DNA of 64,000 bases from Streptomyces sp. S465 (GTDB lineage: Bacteria; Actinomycetota; Actinomycetes; Streptomycetales; Streptomycetaceae). The translations under genes were made by a program, and so were the position numbers. Position 1 is the stretch's first letter. The number at the start of each line of letters is the position of its first letter. Below, in pieces: positions 8,736 through 17,206 of this stretch. Below the pieces are notes generated by a model. The model saw only the letters and a list, made by a program, of their open reading frames with translations, did no database searches and was not told the origin of the DNA. The stretch lies in NCBI RefSeq assembly GCF_026898115.1, contig NZ_CP114036.1:3782001-3846000 (forward strand). The letters are read 5' to 3'.

Positions 8736-8749
8736 CTCGTTCGCGGGGC

Positions 8750-9031
8750 TTACTTGCCCTTGGCGGCTTCCTTGAGCTTGGAGCCCGCGGAGACCTTCAC
8801 GCTGTAGCCGGCCGGGATCTCGATCGGCTCACCGGTCTGCGGGTTGCGCGCGGTGCGAGCGGCACGGTGGGTGCGCTCGAAGGTCAGGAAGCCGGGGATG
8901 GTGACCTTCTCGTCGCCCTTCGCGACGACCTCCCCGACCACCTCGGCGAGGGCGGCCAGAACGGCGTCGGCGTCCTTTCGGGTCACCTCGGCGCGCTCGG
9001 ACAGAGCGGCCACCAGCTCACTGCGGTTCAT
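8750..9031 (-). CDS. hup: HU family DNA-binding protein
   Basis: 93 residues. A histone-like nucleoid protein that bends and compacts DNA as a dimer. It starts MNRSELVAALSERAEVTRKD and carries the HU arm region VTIPGFLTFERTHRAART and GEPIEIPAG. It ends at KLKEAAKGK, so it is the short HupA-type HU without the Lys/Ala-rich tail of the second Streptomyces HU (HupS). It is convergent with murA and shares its terminator. Confidence 0.97.
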   Translation of the reverse strand: MNRSELVAALSERAEVTRKDADAVLAALAEVVGEVVAKGDEKVTIPGFLTFERTHRAARTARNPQTGEPIEIPAGYSVKVSAGSKLKEAAKGK

Positions 9032-9286
9032 GTTGTACTCCCGTGTTCATCTTGCCAATGAGGCGTGAGATCGAAGCCGATGCTGCCAGGGCCCTCGGAT
9101 AGTCCCCGGACCCGGGTCTGCTGTTCAGACCCTCGCGCCCGGAACGCATCCTGCCCGCACCTGTGGCGGGAAAGCCAATCCGAGGCCCTGGAGAGTCACA
9201 CGAAAAGCGCCGTGGCGGTCGTTTTCCTGTCCGCCACCCTATGGCCGCCTCCGGGACCCCCGAGCATGCGACGCGCCGTGCCCGGC

Positions 9287-10708
9287 CTAGACCGCAGTGG
9301 TCCCGGTCACAGGGCGTGCCGCCTCACGTACGGCCCCGGCGACCGCCCCTGCGACCTTGTCGTTGAAGACGCTCGGAATGATGTAGTTGGCATTGAGCTC
9401 GTCGTCGTGGACGACGTCCGCGAGTGCACCGGCAGCCGCCAGCATCATTACGGTGTTCACCGTACGCGACTGTGCGTCCAGCAGACCACGGAAAACGCCC
9501 GGGAACACCAGCACGTTGTTGATCTGGTTCGGGAAGTCCGAGCGGCCGGTGGCGACCACCGCGGCGGTCTGCCGGGCGATCGCCGGGTCCACCTCGGGGT
9601 CCGGGTTGGCCAGCGCGAAGACGATCGCGCCGTCCGCCATGGCGGCCACGTCGTCGCCGGAGAGCACGTTCGGGGCCGAGACACCGATGAAGACGTCCGC
9701 GCCCCGCACGGCGTCGCGCAGGGTGCCCGTGACGCCCTCCGGGTTGGTGTTGTCGGCGATCCAGCGCAGCGGGGACTCCGGGTCGGCGGAGACCAGGTCC
9801 TCGCGGCCGGCGTGCACCACACCGTGGATGTCGGCGACCACCGCGTGGCGCACGCCCGCGGCGATCAGCAGCCGCAGGATGGCCGTGCCGGCGGCGCCCG
9901 CGCCGGACATGACGACCCTCACGTCCTCGATCTTCTTGTCGACCACCCGCAGCGCGTTGGTGAGGGCGGCGAGCACCACGATCGCGGTGCCGTGCTGGTC
10001 GTCGTGGAAGACCGGGATGTCCACGGCCTCGCGCAGCCGCGCCTCGATCTCGAAGCAGCGGGGCGCGGAGATGTCCTCCAGGTTGATCCCCGCGAAGCCG
10101 GGGGCGATCGCCTTCACGATCGCGACGATCTCATCGGTGTCCTGGGTGTCCAGGCAGAGCGGCCAGGCGTCGATGCCCGCGAACCGCTTGAACAGAGCCG
10201 CCTTGCCCTCCATGACCGGCAGGGCGGCCTTGGGACCGATGTTGCCGAGGCCGAGGACCGCGGAACCGTCCGTGACGACGGCCACGCTGTTGCGCTTGAT
10301 GGTGAGCCGGCGGGCGTCCTCGGGGTTGTCCGCGATGGCCTGGCAGACCCGGGCGACACCCGGCGTGTAGACCATGGACAGGTCGTCACGGTTGCGGATG
10401 GGGTGCTTCGCCGACATCTCGATCTTGCCGCCGAGGTGCATCAGGAACGTACGGTCCGACACCTTGCCGAGCGAGACGCCCTCGATGCCCCGCAGCTTCT
10501 CGACGATCTCCTGGGCGTGCGCGGTCGAGGTCGCGGCGATGGTGACGTCGATCCGGAGCTTCTCGTGGCCGGAAGCGGTCACGTCAAGGCCCGTCACCGA
10601 GCCACCGGAGGACTCCACGGCCGTGGTCAGCTGGCTGACCGCGGTACCGCTCGCGGGCACCTCCAGCCGGACCGTCATCGAATACGAGACGCTGGGCGCC
10701 GTTGCCAT
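9287..10708 (-). CDS. NAD(P)-dependent malic enzyme with N-terminal ACT domain
   Basis: 473 residues. It decarboxylates malate to pyruvate, supplying NAD(P)H and linking the TCA cycle to gluconeogenesis. An ACT-like regulatory domain (about 8-85, YSMTVRLEVPASGTAVSQL) precedes the catalytic core. The core has MVYTPGVARVCQ (112-123), the FHDDQHGTA metal/substrate motif (234-242) and the Rossmann loop MSGAGAAGTA (267-276). The ATG at 10708, with GGGAAG upstream, is chosen over the longer frame because homologues begin at MATAPSVSYS. Cofactor preference cannot be settled by eye. It is divergent from the cold-shock gene. Confidence 0.94.
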   Translation of the reverse strand: MATAPSVSYSMTVRLEVPASGTAVSQLTTAVESSGGSVTGLDVTASGHEKLRIDVTIAATSTAHAQEIVEKLRGIEGVSLGKVSDRTFLMHLGGKIEMSAKHPIRNRDDLSMVYTPGVARVCQAIADNPEDARRLTIKRNSVAVVTDGSAVLGLGNIGPKAALPVMEGKAALFKRFAGIDAWPLCLDTQDTDEIVAIVKAIAPGFAGINLEDISAPRCFEIEARLREAVDIPVFHDDQHGTAIVVLAALTNALRVVDKKIEDVRVVMSGAGAAGTAILRLLIAAGVRHAVVADIHGVVHAGREDLVSADPESPLRWIADNTNPEGVTGTLRDAVRGADVFIGVSAPNVLSGDDVAAMADGAIVFALANPDPEVDPAIARQTAAVVATGRSDFPNQINNVLVFPGVFRGLLDAQSRTVNTVMMLAAAGALADVVHDDELNANYIIPSVFNDKVAGAVAGAVREAARPVTGTTAV

Positions 10709-10976
10709 GGCCTGCTTCCCTGCTTTCCCTTGTTCATACTGTCCGGGCCACGCGATGCCCGGCCACATCCTCAGATGGTTACACCTACCTCTCGGTATGA
10801 GGTAACCCGGCCCGACTTTCGGACATATTGTTCTGACATAGCAGAGTGGGGTCAGCCGAGTGGAAAGCCCCACTCCTTCGCGGGAACGCCTGGCGAGGCG
10901 GACCGTCCGCCGCATCCGCCGCCCTAGGCTCTGGCGCGCTACAGCGTCAGAGGACAGCGAAACAAGGAGCGCGGGC

Positions 10977-11186
10977 ATGGCTCAGGGCACCGTGAAGTGG
11001 TTCAACGCCGAGAAGGGCTACGGGTTCATCGCCCAGGAGGACGGCGGACCGGACGTCTTCGTCCACTACAGCTCGATCGACGGCAGCGGCTACCGAAGCC
11101 TGGTCGACGAGCAGCGGGTCGAGTTCCAGATCGTGCAGGGCCGCAAGGGCCCGCAAGCGGAAGAGGTCCGCGTCCTCGGCGGCTGA
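10977..11186 (+). CDS. Cold-shock domain protein (CspA family)
   Basis: 69 residues, a single OB-fold nucleic-acid chaperone. MAQGTVKWFNAEKGYGFIAQ contains RNP-1 (KGYGFI) and VFVHYSSI contains RNP-2 (VFVHY). The ATG at 10977 follows a strong AAGGAG. About 270 bp separate it from the divergent malic enzyme. A structured inverted-repeat region follows at 11220-11310. Confidence 0.95.
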   Translation: MAQGTVKWFNAEKGYGFIAQEDGGPDVFVHYSSIDGSGYRSLVDEQRVEFQIVQGRKGPQAEEVRVLGG

Positions 11187-12040
11187 CACCGCCCGGCGCG
11201 GACCTCTCACGGAAGAAAAGTGGCACCGACCCGCCATGCTCGCCTCGCGGCAAGTGGTCGCTCGAAGCGACGAAGGTTGGGCCCGGGGGCTTGGATCGGG
11301 CCGGTGCCACATCAAGGCTAACAAACAGGTCCGGGGAAGCAATTCCCTCCCGGGGGGTTGATTTCGAGGCCCCTTTCCGGCCACCCCCCGCTCCCGCCGG
11401 GGACTCCCTCCGATGCCCCGACGCGGCCTCCGCCGGGGACTCCCGCCGACGAGACGGCGCGGCCTCCGCCGGGGACTCCCGCCGACGGCCCGACGGCGGC
11501 GCTCCCTCCCGCGGTGGGCGGGGGCGCCCTCCGGCAGTGGGCGGGGGCTGCGGCGAGCCGCCGGGCGCCATGAAGTGGTCGGGCGCGGACACTCGGGGTC
11601 CGGCCGGGGACACCTCCGGACGGCGGCCGCAGGCACCATCTGACGGTGACGGAGGCTCCTTCAGCAGCAGCCGGGGTCCCCTTCCTGCGGTAGGCGGGTA
11701 CCTACCGGCGGTAGCCGAGGCGCCCTCCGACGACCCGGCGCTGCCTCCGCCGGGGACTCCCGCCGATGCCCCTCCGATGCCCCGGCGCTGCCTCCGCCCG
11801 GGACTCCCGCCGGCGGCCCGCAGGCGGCGCTCCCTCCCGCGGTGGGCGGGGGCGCCCTCCGGCAGTGGGCGGGGGCTGCGGCGAGCCGCCGGGCGCCATG
11901 AAGTGGTCCGGCGCGGGCGCTCGGGCTTCCGGGCAGGGACACATGGCTTCTGCCGGTGCAGTGGCCAGGGAACCCCGGTGGAGGCCAAGCGCGCCGCCCG
12001 GCGGTGGCCGGGGCCCGTTCCGGCGCGGTGGCCGGGGGCG
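11187..12040. repeat. Repeat-rich intergenic region between csp and the HelD-like gene
   Basis: No convincing gene is seen in these 854 bases, which lie between convergent genes. The open frames are Pro/Arg/Gly/Ala-rich on both strands and lack start sites. It holds several copies of a CCTCCGCCGGGGACTCCCGCC motif (from about 11395, 11430 and 11463, with diverged copies near 11745 and 11791). It also holds an exact 86-bp direct repeat (11495-11580 and 11823-11908, 328 bp apart). Its first 125 bp hold a separate stem-loop structure. Confidence 0.8.
11220..11310. other. Long inverted repeat with internal hairpin downstream of csp
   Basis: GTGGCACCGACCCG (11220-11233) pairs, with one mismatch, with CGGGCCGGTGCCAC (11297-11310). 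Inside it, GTCGCT-CGA-AGCGAC (11257-11271) is a second perfect hairpin. It starts 34 bp after the csp stop. It could be a 3'-UTR structure, a terminator or a small RNA; the sequence alone does not decide. Confidence 0.5.
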
Positions 12041-14596
12041 TCAGTCCCGTAGGAGGTCGGGGATGCCGTGCTGGTCCGGGTCGTCGCGGTCGCCCGCTAC
12101 CACCGTCAGCCGCTGGGTCGCCCGGGTGAGCGCCACGTACAGCACTCGCAGGCCCGCCGGGGACTCGTCGGCGATCTCGGCGGGCGAGACCACGACGGTC
12201 GCGTCGTACTCCAGGCCCTTCGCCTCCAGGCTGCCCAGCGCCACCACCCGGTCGCTGAGGCCCTTCAGCCACTGACGGGCCTGTTCGCGCCGGTTCATCG
12301 CGACGACGACGCCGACCGTGCCGTCCACCTCGTCCAGCAGCCGGAGCGCCTCCCGGCGCGCGGCCGCGCCGAGGTCGCCGTCCGCGCCCGGGGCGAAGCG
12401 CGGTGCCACGCCCGTGGAGCGGACCGCCTCGGGCGCGGGGGTGCCGGGCATCGCGAGGGCGAGGACCTTCGTGGCCAGCTCGGCGATCTCCGCCGGGTTG
12501 CGGTAGTTGACGGTGAGGGTGAAGCGGCGGCGGGGGCGGGTGCCGAGCGCCTCGTCCCGGGCCTGCGCCGCCTCGTCCGGGTCGGACCAGGAGCTCTGGG
12601 CCGGGTCGCCGACGACCGTCCAGGTGGCGTGGCGGCCGCGCCGTCCGATCATGCGCCACTGCATGGGCGTGAGGTCCTGCGCCTCGTCGACGATGACGTG
12701 GGCGTAGTCGGTGCGCTCCTGCTCGGCCCGGTCGGCGCGGGTGCGGCGGGGGCCGGCCCGGTCGGCGTACGTGGTCAGCTCCTCCAGGCCGGTCAACTGG
12801 TCCAGCGGGTCCGCCTCACGGGGGGCGGCGGGGCGGGCGGGGGCACCCAGCAGGGTGTTCAGCTCGTCCAGCAGCGCCACGTCGTGGACCGACAGCGGGC
12901 CCTGCCCGTCCGGGCCGAGGCGGGCCAGCGAGCGGGCCACCTGACGGACCTCGCGGGGGTTGAGCACCCGCCGGGACCAGCGGCCCAGCCGCTTCTCATC
13001 GGCCATGGCGGCGAGGACGGAACGGGGCGTGAGCTCGGGCCACCAGGCGTCGAGGAACTCCTGGAAGGCGTCCTCGGAGGAGATGTCCTCGTCGAAGCCC
13101 TCCCGTGCCTCGGCGGCCAGTTCGGGGTCGGTGTAGCGCTTGGGGGCGCCGGAGCGGGTCCACAGCGCGTCCAGGAGCAGCCGGCGGGCGCGGGGGCGCA
13201 GCAGGTTGACGGGTGCGGTGCCGCCCAGCACGTTCTGGCGGATGCGGCGCAGCTCATCGGCCTCCAGCTCGATCCGGGCGCCGAAGGCGACCACGCGCAG
13301 CCGGTCGGGCGGGCCGCCTGGTCTGGTGCCGGAGCCCGCGCCGGGCCTGCCGTCGCTGCCGTCCTGGCCCGAGGGGGCCGCGGCCGCCAGGGTCGGGGGC
13401 GAGGGCGGGGAGTCGAGCGCCGCGTCCAGTGTCAGTTGGCCGTTGTCCGGCGTCGGCCGGCCGTCGTCCGGTGTCGGCCGGCCGTCGTCCGGTGTCGGCC
13501 CGGCGGGTGCGGCGGCGGCTCCCCGTGGTAGTTCCAGTGCGCCGCGGGCGGCCTTGCGGAGCACCTTCACCATCCGGGACGAGCCCTTGACGCGGGCCAC
13601 GGCCGGGGTGTCGTACGTGGTGGCCTCGGCGCCCTCCACCAGGGAGCCCACCGCGCGGATGGCGACCTGGCCCTCCTCGCCCAGCGAGGGCAGGACGCCC
13701 TCGGTGTAGGCGACCAGCAGCGGAGTGGGGCTGACCACGAGGATGCCGCCCGCGTAACGCCGCCGGTCCTGGTAGAGGAGGTACGCCGCGCGGTGCAGCG
13801 CGACCGCCGTCTTCCCGGTGCCGGGGCCGCCCTCGACCTCGGTGATGGAGGCGGCGGGGGCCCGGATCACCTGGTCCTGCTCGGCCTGGATGGAGGCGAC
13901 GATGTCCCGCATGGTGTGGCCGCGGGCCTGACCGAGCGCGGCCATCAGCGCGCCGTCGCCGACCACCGGCAGCGCCCCGCCGTCGAGGGTCGCGTTGAGC
14001 TCCGGGCGCAGCAGGTCGTCCTCGACGCCGAGCACCCGGCGGCCCTTGCTGCGGATCACCCGGCGGCGGACGACCCGGCCGGGGGCGACCGGGGTGGAGC
14101 GGTAGAAGGGCGCGGCGGCGGGCGCCCGCCAGTCGATGACCAGCGGGGCGTAGTCGGCGTCGAGGACGCCGATGCGGCCGATGTGCAGGGTTTCGGCGAT
14201 CTCCGCGCGGTCGCCGTCCGGGCTGGTGCGGATGGCGTCGTCGGCGGGCTCGACGGAGGTGTAGGCGCCGTCGGGGCCGCGTTCGCCGTCCTTGCCCAGC
14301 AGCAGATCGATGCGGCCGAAGAGGAAGTCCTCGAACTCGCTGTTCAGCCGGTTGAGGTGGACTCCGGCCCGGAAGACCTGGGCGTCCCGTTCGGCGAGCG
14401 CGCCGGGCGTGCCGACCTGACCGCGCTTGGCGGCGTCGTCCATGAGGAACTCCGCCTCGTGGATCTTCTCCTCGAGGCGGTCGTACACCCGGTCCAGATG
14501 CGCCTGCTCGATCCGGATCTCGCGGTCCCGGATCCCGTCCCCGCCATTGCCTTGCGGTGCCGTCCGGTTGTCATGCGTGGCGTTCTGCGCGGCCAC
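12041..14596 (-). CDS. HelD/HelR-type UvrD-like ATPase (RNA polymerase recycling factor)
   Basis: 851 residues. UvrD/Rep-like superfamily 1 ATPase of the HelD class, which removes stalled RNA polymerase from DNA. An N-terminal coiled-coil (about 25-100, REIRIEQAHLDRVYDRLEEK) is the part that inserts into polymerase. Walker A is GGPGTGKTAV (256-265), Walker B is VIVDEAQDLTP (634-644), and TVVGDPAQSSW is motif III. A low-complexity linker (about 367-430) contains the heptad DDGRPTP repeated three times. The GTG at 14596 is chosen for its AGAAGGGGG ribosome site; the open frame further upstream is a shadow. Actinobacterial HelR can give rifampicin tolerance, but whether this copy does so is unknown. 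Confidence 0.88.
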   Translation of the reverse strand: MAAQNATHDNRTAPQGNGGDGIRDREIRIEQAHLDRVYDRLEEKIHEAEFLMDDAAKRGQVGTPGALAERDAQVFRAGVHLNRLNSEFEDFLFGRIDLLLGKDGERGPDGAYTSVEPADDAIRTSPDGDRAEIAETLHIGRIGVLDADYAPLVIDWRAPAAAPFYRSTPVAPGRVVRRRVIRSKGRRVLGVEDDLLRPELNATLDGGALPVVGDGALMAALGQARGHTMRDIVASIQAEQDQVIRAPAASITEVEGGPGTGKTAVALHRAAYLLYQDRRRYAGGILVVSPTPLLVAYTEGVLPSLGEEGQVAIRAVGSLVEGAEATTYDTPAVARVKGSSRMVKVLRKAARGALELPRGAAAAPAGPTPDDGRPTPDDGRPTPDNGQLTLDAALDSPPSPPTLAAAAPSGQDGSDGRPGAGSGTRPGGPPDRLRVVAFGARIELEADELRRIRQNVLGGTAPVNLLRPRARRLLLDALWTRSGAPKRYTDPELAAEAREGFDEDISSEDAFQEFLDAWWPELTPRSVLAAMADEKRLGRWSRRVLNPREVRQVARSLARLGPDGQGPLSVHDVALLDELNTLLGAPARPAAPREADPLDQLTGLEELTTYADRAGPRRTRADRAEQERTDYAHVIVDEAQDLTPMQWRMIGRRGRHATWTVVGDPAQSSWSDPDEAAQARDEALGTRPRRRFTLTVNYRNPAEIAELATKVLALAMPGTPAPEAVRSTGVAPRFAPGADGDLGAAARREALRLLDEVDGTVGVVVAMNRREQARQWLKGLSDRVVALGSLEAKGLEYDATVVVSPAEIADESPAGLRVLYVALTRATQRLTVVAGDRDDPDQHGIPDLLRD

Positions 14597-14658
14597 CCAG
14601 GCCCCCTTCTGTGTTCTTAGGGCAGCCGTCAACCGTACACCTCCGTGGCGGGGCGGAC

Positions 14659-15519
14659 TCAGAGCCTGACCTCGGCCAGCCGCCGGCCGTCCAGGGTGCG
14701 GACCTCGAAACGCGCGATCTCGTCGGTGTTCATGGCGGCGCCGCCCTGGGCGTAGAGGGGCTCCTTGCTCCAGCGGGAGCCGTCCCCGTCCTTGACGCCG
14801 TAGCCGGAGGAGGGCACGGCCCAGGTGGTGACGGTCTCCTCGTGGCCGTCCTTGCCGATGGCGACCAGGTCGCAGCTCCGCGGCCCCTTGAGGTTGCCCA
14901 GCTTGAGGGCGACGGAGGTGCCCCAGCCCTTCTGCTGGAGCGAGACGGACGCGTCCACCTTGGTGACGGGGTCCACCGCGCTGTACTTGCGGCCCTGGTC
15001 GTACACCTGCTGGGAGGTGGAGACCGCGGCCTGCTCCTTGCCGCCGTTGTTGCCGCCGTCGTCGTCGGAGCCGGCGGTGAGCGCGGCGCCCGCGAGCGGG
15101 CCGCCGACGATGAGGACGGCGGCCGCGGCGACGAGGTAGAGACGCCGTCTGCCGGACGCTTTGCGGCCGGCCGCGACGTCGTCCAGGAGCCGGTCGAGCA
15201 GCTCGGGACCGGGGCGGGCGGTGAGCACGGCGGGGTCGGGGAGCGTGGTGGCGGGGGCGGCGGTGGCTGTGGTTGGGGTTGCGGCGTCGGTGGTGGTGGT
15301 CGCGGTTGTGGCGTCGGCGGCGATGGTGGTTGCGGTTGTGGCGTCGGCGGCGTACTCGGCCAGCAGTGGCGGGATGCCCATCAGCTCGTCGAGCTCGGCG
15401 GCGCACCGCTCGCACCCGATGAGGTGGTCCTCGAAGCGCGCCGCGTCGGCGGGGTCCAGCACGCCGAGCGCGTAGGCGCCGACCGCGGTGTGCTGCTGGT
15501 CGTCCGCTGCCGGCATCAT
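14659..15519 (-). CDS. rsuA: Anti-sigma factor with zinc-binding (ZAS) domain, RsuA-like
   Basis: 286 residues. The cytoplasmic N-terminus has the ZAS motif (FEDHLIGCERCAAELDEL, His-x3-Cys-x2-Cys) that binds and holds the ECF sigma factor. A Thr/Ala-rich linker (about 60-95) of near-repeats follows. Then a single membrane helix (LYLVAAAAVLIVGGPLAGAA) and an extracytoplasmic domain of about 130 residues. Its ATGATG start overlaps the sigma gene's TGA (15516-15519), so the two are translationally coupled. The name rests on recalled synteny with S. coelicolor SCO2953/SCO2954. The linker DNA contains two copies of a roughly 21-bp GCGGTTGTGGCGTCGGCGGC unit. Confidence 0.88.
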   Translation of the reverse strand: MMPAADDQQHTAVGAYALGVLDPADAARFEDHLIGCERCAAELDELMGIPPLLAEYAADATTATTIAADATTATTTTDAATPTTATAAPATTLPDPAVLTARPGPELLDRLLDDVAAGRKASGRRRLYLVAAAAVLIVGGPLAGAALTAGSDDDGGNNGGKEQAAVSTSQQVYDQGRKYSAVDPVTKVDASVSLQQKGWGTSVALKLGNLKGPRSCDLVAIGKDGHEETVTTWAVPSSGYGVKDGDGSRWSKEPLYAQGGAAMNTDEIARFEVRTLDGRRLAEVRL

Positions 15520-16037
15520 GCCGAAACCCCCCGTTCCTCGAGCGAGAGCTTCAGGGAGCGCAGCGCGTAGAAGACCCGGGACCGTACCGTCCCGGGGGGA
15601 ACGCCCAGCACTTCGGCCGCCTCACTCACCGTCCGTCCCTTGAAGTATGTCTCCACGAGCGCCGCTCTATGTGCGTCGGTGAGGTCATTCAACGCGTCCG
15701 AAATGGTCATCTGGCGCAACGCGCGGTCGATGTCGTCCGCGGCGGCCATCACATGGAGCGGTGCCGCGTCCACTTCGTGGGGGCGTGCGCGGCGTTGCCG
15801 GTGTCCGTCGATGACGATGCGGCGGGCGACGGTCACCAGCCAGGGGCGTATCGACCCTCCGGAGCGCCGCAGTTGGTCGGCGTTGCGCCAGGCGCGGAGC
15901 AGGGTCTCCTGGACCACGTCCTCGGCGCGGTGCCGGTCGCCCGCGACCAGGCGCAGGACGAAGGCGAGAAGCGGGGCCGCGTGCTCCGCGTAGAGCGCGC
16001 GCATGAGCGCGTCGTCCGGTGTCGTCCTCTCGGTCAC
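15516..16037 (-). CDS. sigU: ECF RNA polymerase sigma factor, SigU-like
   Basis: 173 residues from a GTG at 16037 (MTERTTPDDALMRAL); an in-frame ATG at 16064 would add nine residues (MACVRKDAL) and cannot be excluded, since neither start has a strong ribosome site. Region 2 is seen in AEDVVQETLLRAWRN and the region 4 helix-turn-helix in GRTVSEAAEVLGVPPGTVRS. It directs polymerase to an extracytoplasmic-stress regulon and is held by the membrane anti-sigma factor encoded immediately downstream. The gene symbol is from recalled synteny with SCO2954. Confidence 0.88.
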   Translation of the reverse strand: MTERTTPDDALMRALYAEHAAPLLAFVLRLVAGDRHRAEDVVQETLLRAWRNADQLRRSGGSIRPWLVTVARRIVIDGHRQRRARPHEVDAAPLHVMAAADDIDRALRQMTISDALNDLTDAHRAALVETYFKGRTVSEAAEVLGVPPGTVRSRVFYALRSLKLSLEERGVSA

Positions 16038-16236
16038 GAGGGCATCTTTGCGTACGCAAGCCATCGGGTCGAGGGGCGTACGGACCGGAAACGTCCGGCG
16101 TTCAATGGCCGTCCTGTGACGTACATCCCCTTCGCGGACTGAACGGATGTGGGGGTGCGGTGCGTACTGGAGCGCGAGAAGGCCGATGCCGGGCGGGTGT
16201 TGGCCACCAGGAAGGGCTCCCCCCCTCAATCCGCCC

Positions 16237-16270
16237 CGCAGGCCCCGGTCCCCCCCAGCCGGGGCCTGCG
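16237..16270. terminator. Hairpin terminator
   Basis: CGCAGGCCCCGG (16237-16248) and CCGGGGCCTGCG (16259-16270) form a perfect 12-bp stem around a C-rich 10-nt loop. It lies about 50 bp beyond the stop of the CGNR gene, which it probably terminates. Confidence 0.75.
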
Positions 16271-16317
16271 TCATGGTTGAGGGTTGTTCAGGTTTGCTGG
16301 TGCTTGGATTTACTCAT

Positions 16318-16935
16318 TCACTCGGTGGGGGTTGGGTTCGCTGCGGCGGGGGTTGGGTTCGCTCGGCGGCGGTGGCGGGCCACTCGTTCGCGGTTTCCGC
16401 ACACCTCACTGGAGCACCAGCGCCGCCGGCGGCCGCGCGAGGTGTCGAGGTAGACCAGCGAGCAGGTCTCCCCCTCGCACCGCCGCAACTGCCCGCGCGC
16501 CACCGGGTCGGTGAGCAGCTGCACCGCGTCCCGGGCGATCTGGGAGAGCAGCGCACCGCAGTCGGGTTTCCCGGCGAGGGTGCGGACGAGGGTGCCGTCG
16601 GGGGTCCGTACGGCCCGCGGGGCGGGCGGGGCGGTGGAGGCCAGCGCGTTCATCCGCTCCAGGTCGGCGCCTGCGGCGTGGCCCTCGACCTCGGTGTGGA
16701 CGATGCGGTGCAGCAGATCGCGGGCGGCCCGGAAGCGGATGAGCCAGCGGTGGTCGACGACCTCGAGCGGGGTGCCGCCGGGCACCAGGCCGGAGCCCAG
16801 CAGCCAGGCCCTGAGGGGTTCTACGCCGCCGAGCCGCTCGACGGGCGCCTCGCTGAGCCGGCCGCCGACCGTGGCCACCAGGTCCAGGCAGATCCGCCCC
16901 GAGTCGAACCGCAGGTCGTAGGCCGACGCCGCCAT
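16318..16935 (-). CDS. CGNR zinc-finger domain protein (probable transcriptional regulator)
   Basis: 205 residues. An N-terminal ABATE-type domain (RFDSGRICLDLVATVGGRLSE) precedes a C-terminal CGNR treble-clef finger: CEGETCSLVYLDTSRGRRRRWC and CSSEVCGNRERVARHR. These proteins are presumed DNA-binding regulators. The ATG at 16935, MAASAYDLRF, follows AAGGGG and GGGAAC. The extreme C-terminus ANPTPAAANPTPTE is encoded by two 16-bp GGGGGTTGGGTTCGCT copies 21 bp apart (16327-16363), so the tail has grown by tandem duplication. Confidence 0.9.
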   Translation of the reverse strand: MAASAYDLRFDSGRICLDLVATVGGRLSEAPVERLGGVEPLRAWLLGSGLVPGGTPLEVVDHRWLIRFRAARDLLHRIVHTEVEGHAAGADLERMNALASTAPPAPRAVRTPDGTLVRTLAGKPDCGALLSQIARDAVQLLTDPVARGQLRRCEGETCSLVYLDTSRGRRRRWCSSEVCGNRERVARHRRRANPTPAAANPTPTE

Positions 16936-17074
16936 GTTCCCGTCACCCCTTGTGAGGCCCGATCCGGTCACCCTTCAGAGTGCCCGCCCCGCCTGCCGCC
17001 CGGAACCCCCTCGGGGGCGGGGTTGCCCTGGGGTGCGCGGTCGGTTGTGTGGTGGGTGCGGGTGCGGGGCCTCC

Positions 17075-17180
17075 GGGGCGGGGTCCTGGACCGTATATTT
17101 ACGGCGCCGACGACAGTTGAACGTGGGGTGGGCCGGAGATTGGCGCCACAAATACACGTAAGCGTCCAGGACCCCGCCCC
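17075..17180. mobile_element. MITE-like palindromic element
   Basis: GGGGCGGGGTCCTGGAC (17075-17091) is exactly inverted at 17164-17180. Just inside, the arms continue imperfectly: CGTATATTTACGGCGCC on the left against ACGTGTATTTGTGGCGCC read from the right. This AT-rich stretch is out of character for the surroundings. The outer ends are flanked by TCC on both sides, a possible 3-bp target duplication. There is no coding capacity. It could be a non-autonomous transposable element or a large structured terminator. Confidence 0.4.
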
Positions 17181-17206
17181 TCCGACCCCGCCCCCTCCCG
17201 CCTCGT

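Noticed and set aside
11026..11988. Pro/Arg/Ser-rich 320-residue open frame on the minus strand between csp and the HelD-like gene
   Set aside because: It overlaps csp and repeat DNA, has no ribosome site, and its composition is that of repeat shadows on both strands; no family resemblance.
14597..15415. Apparent 273-residue N-terminal extension of the HelD-like protein
   Set aside because: It is the anti-sigma gene read in another frame; the extension is Arg/His/Pro-rich and the ribosome site favours the GTG at 14596.
16016..16274. Longer start for the ECF sigma gene
   Set aside because: The extension (RHRTAIERRTFPVR) has no sigma-factor similarity and no ribosome site; starts at 16037 or 16064 are favoured.
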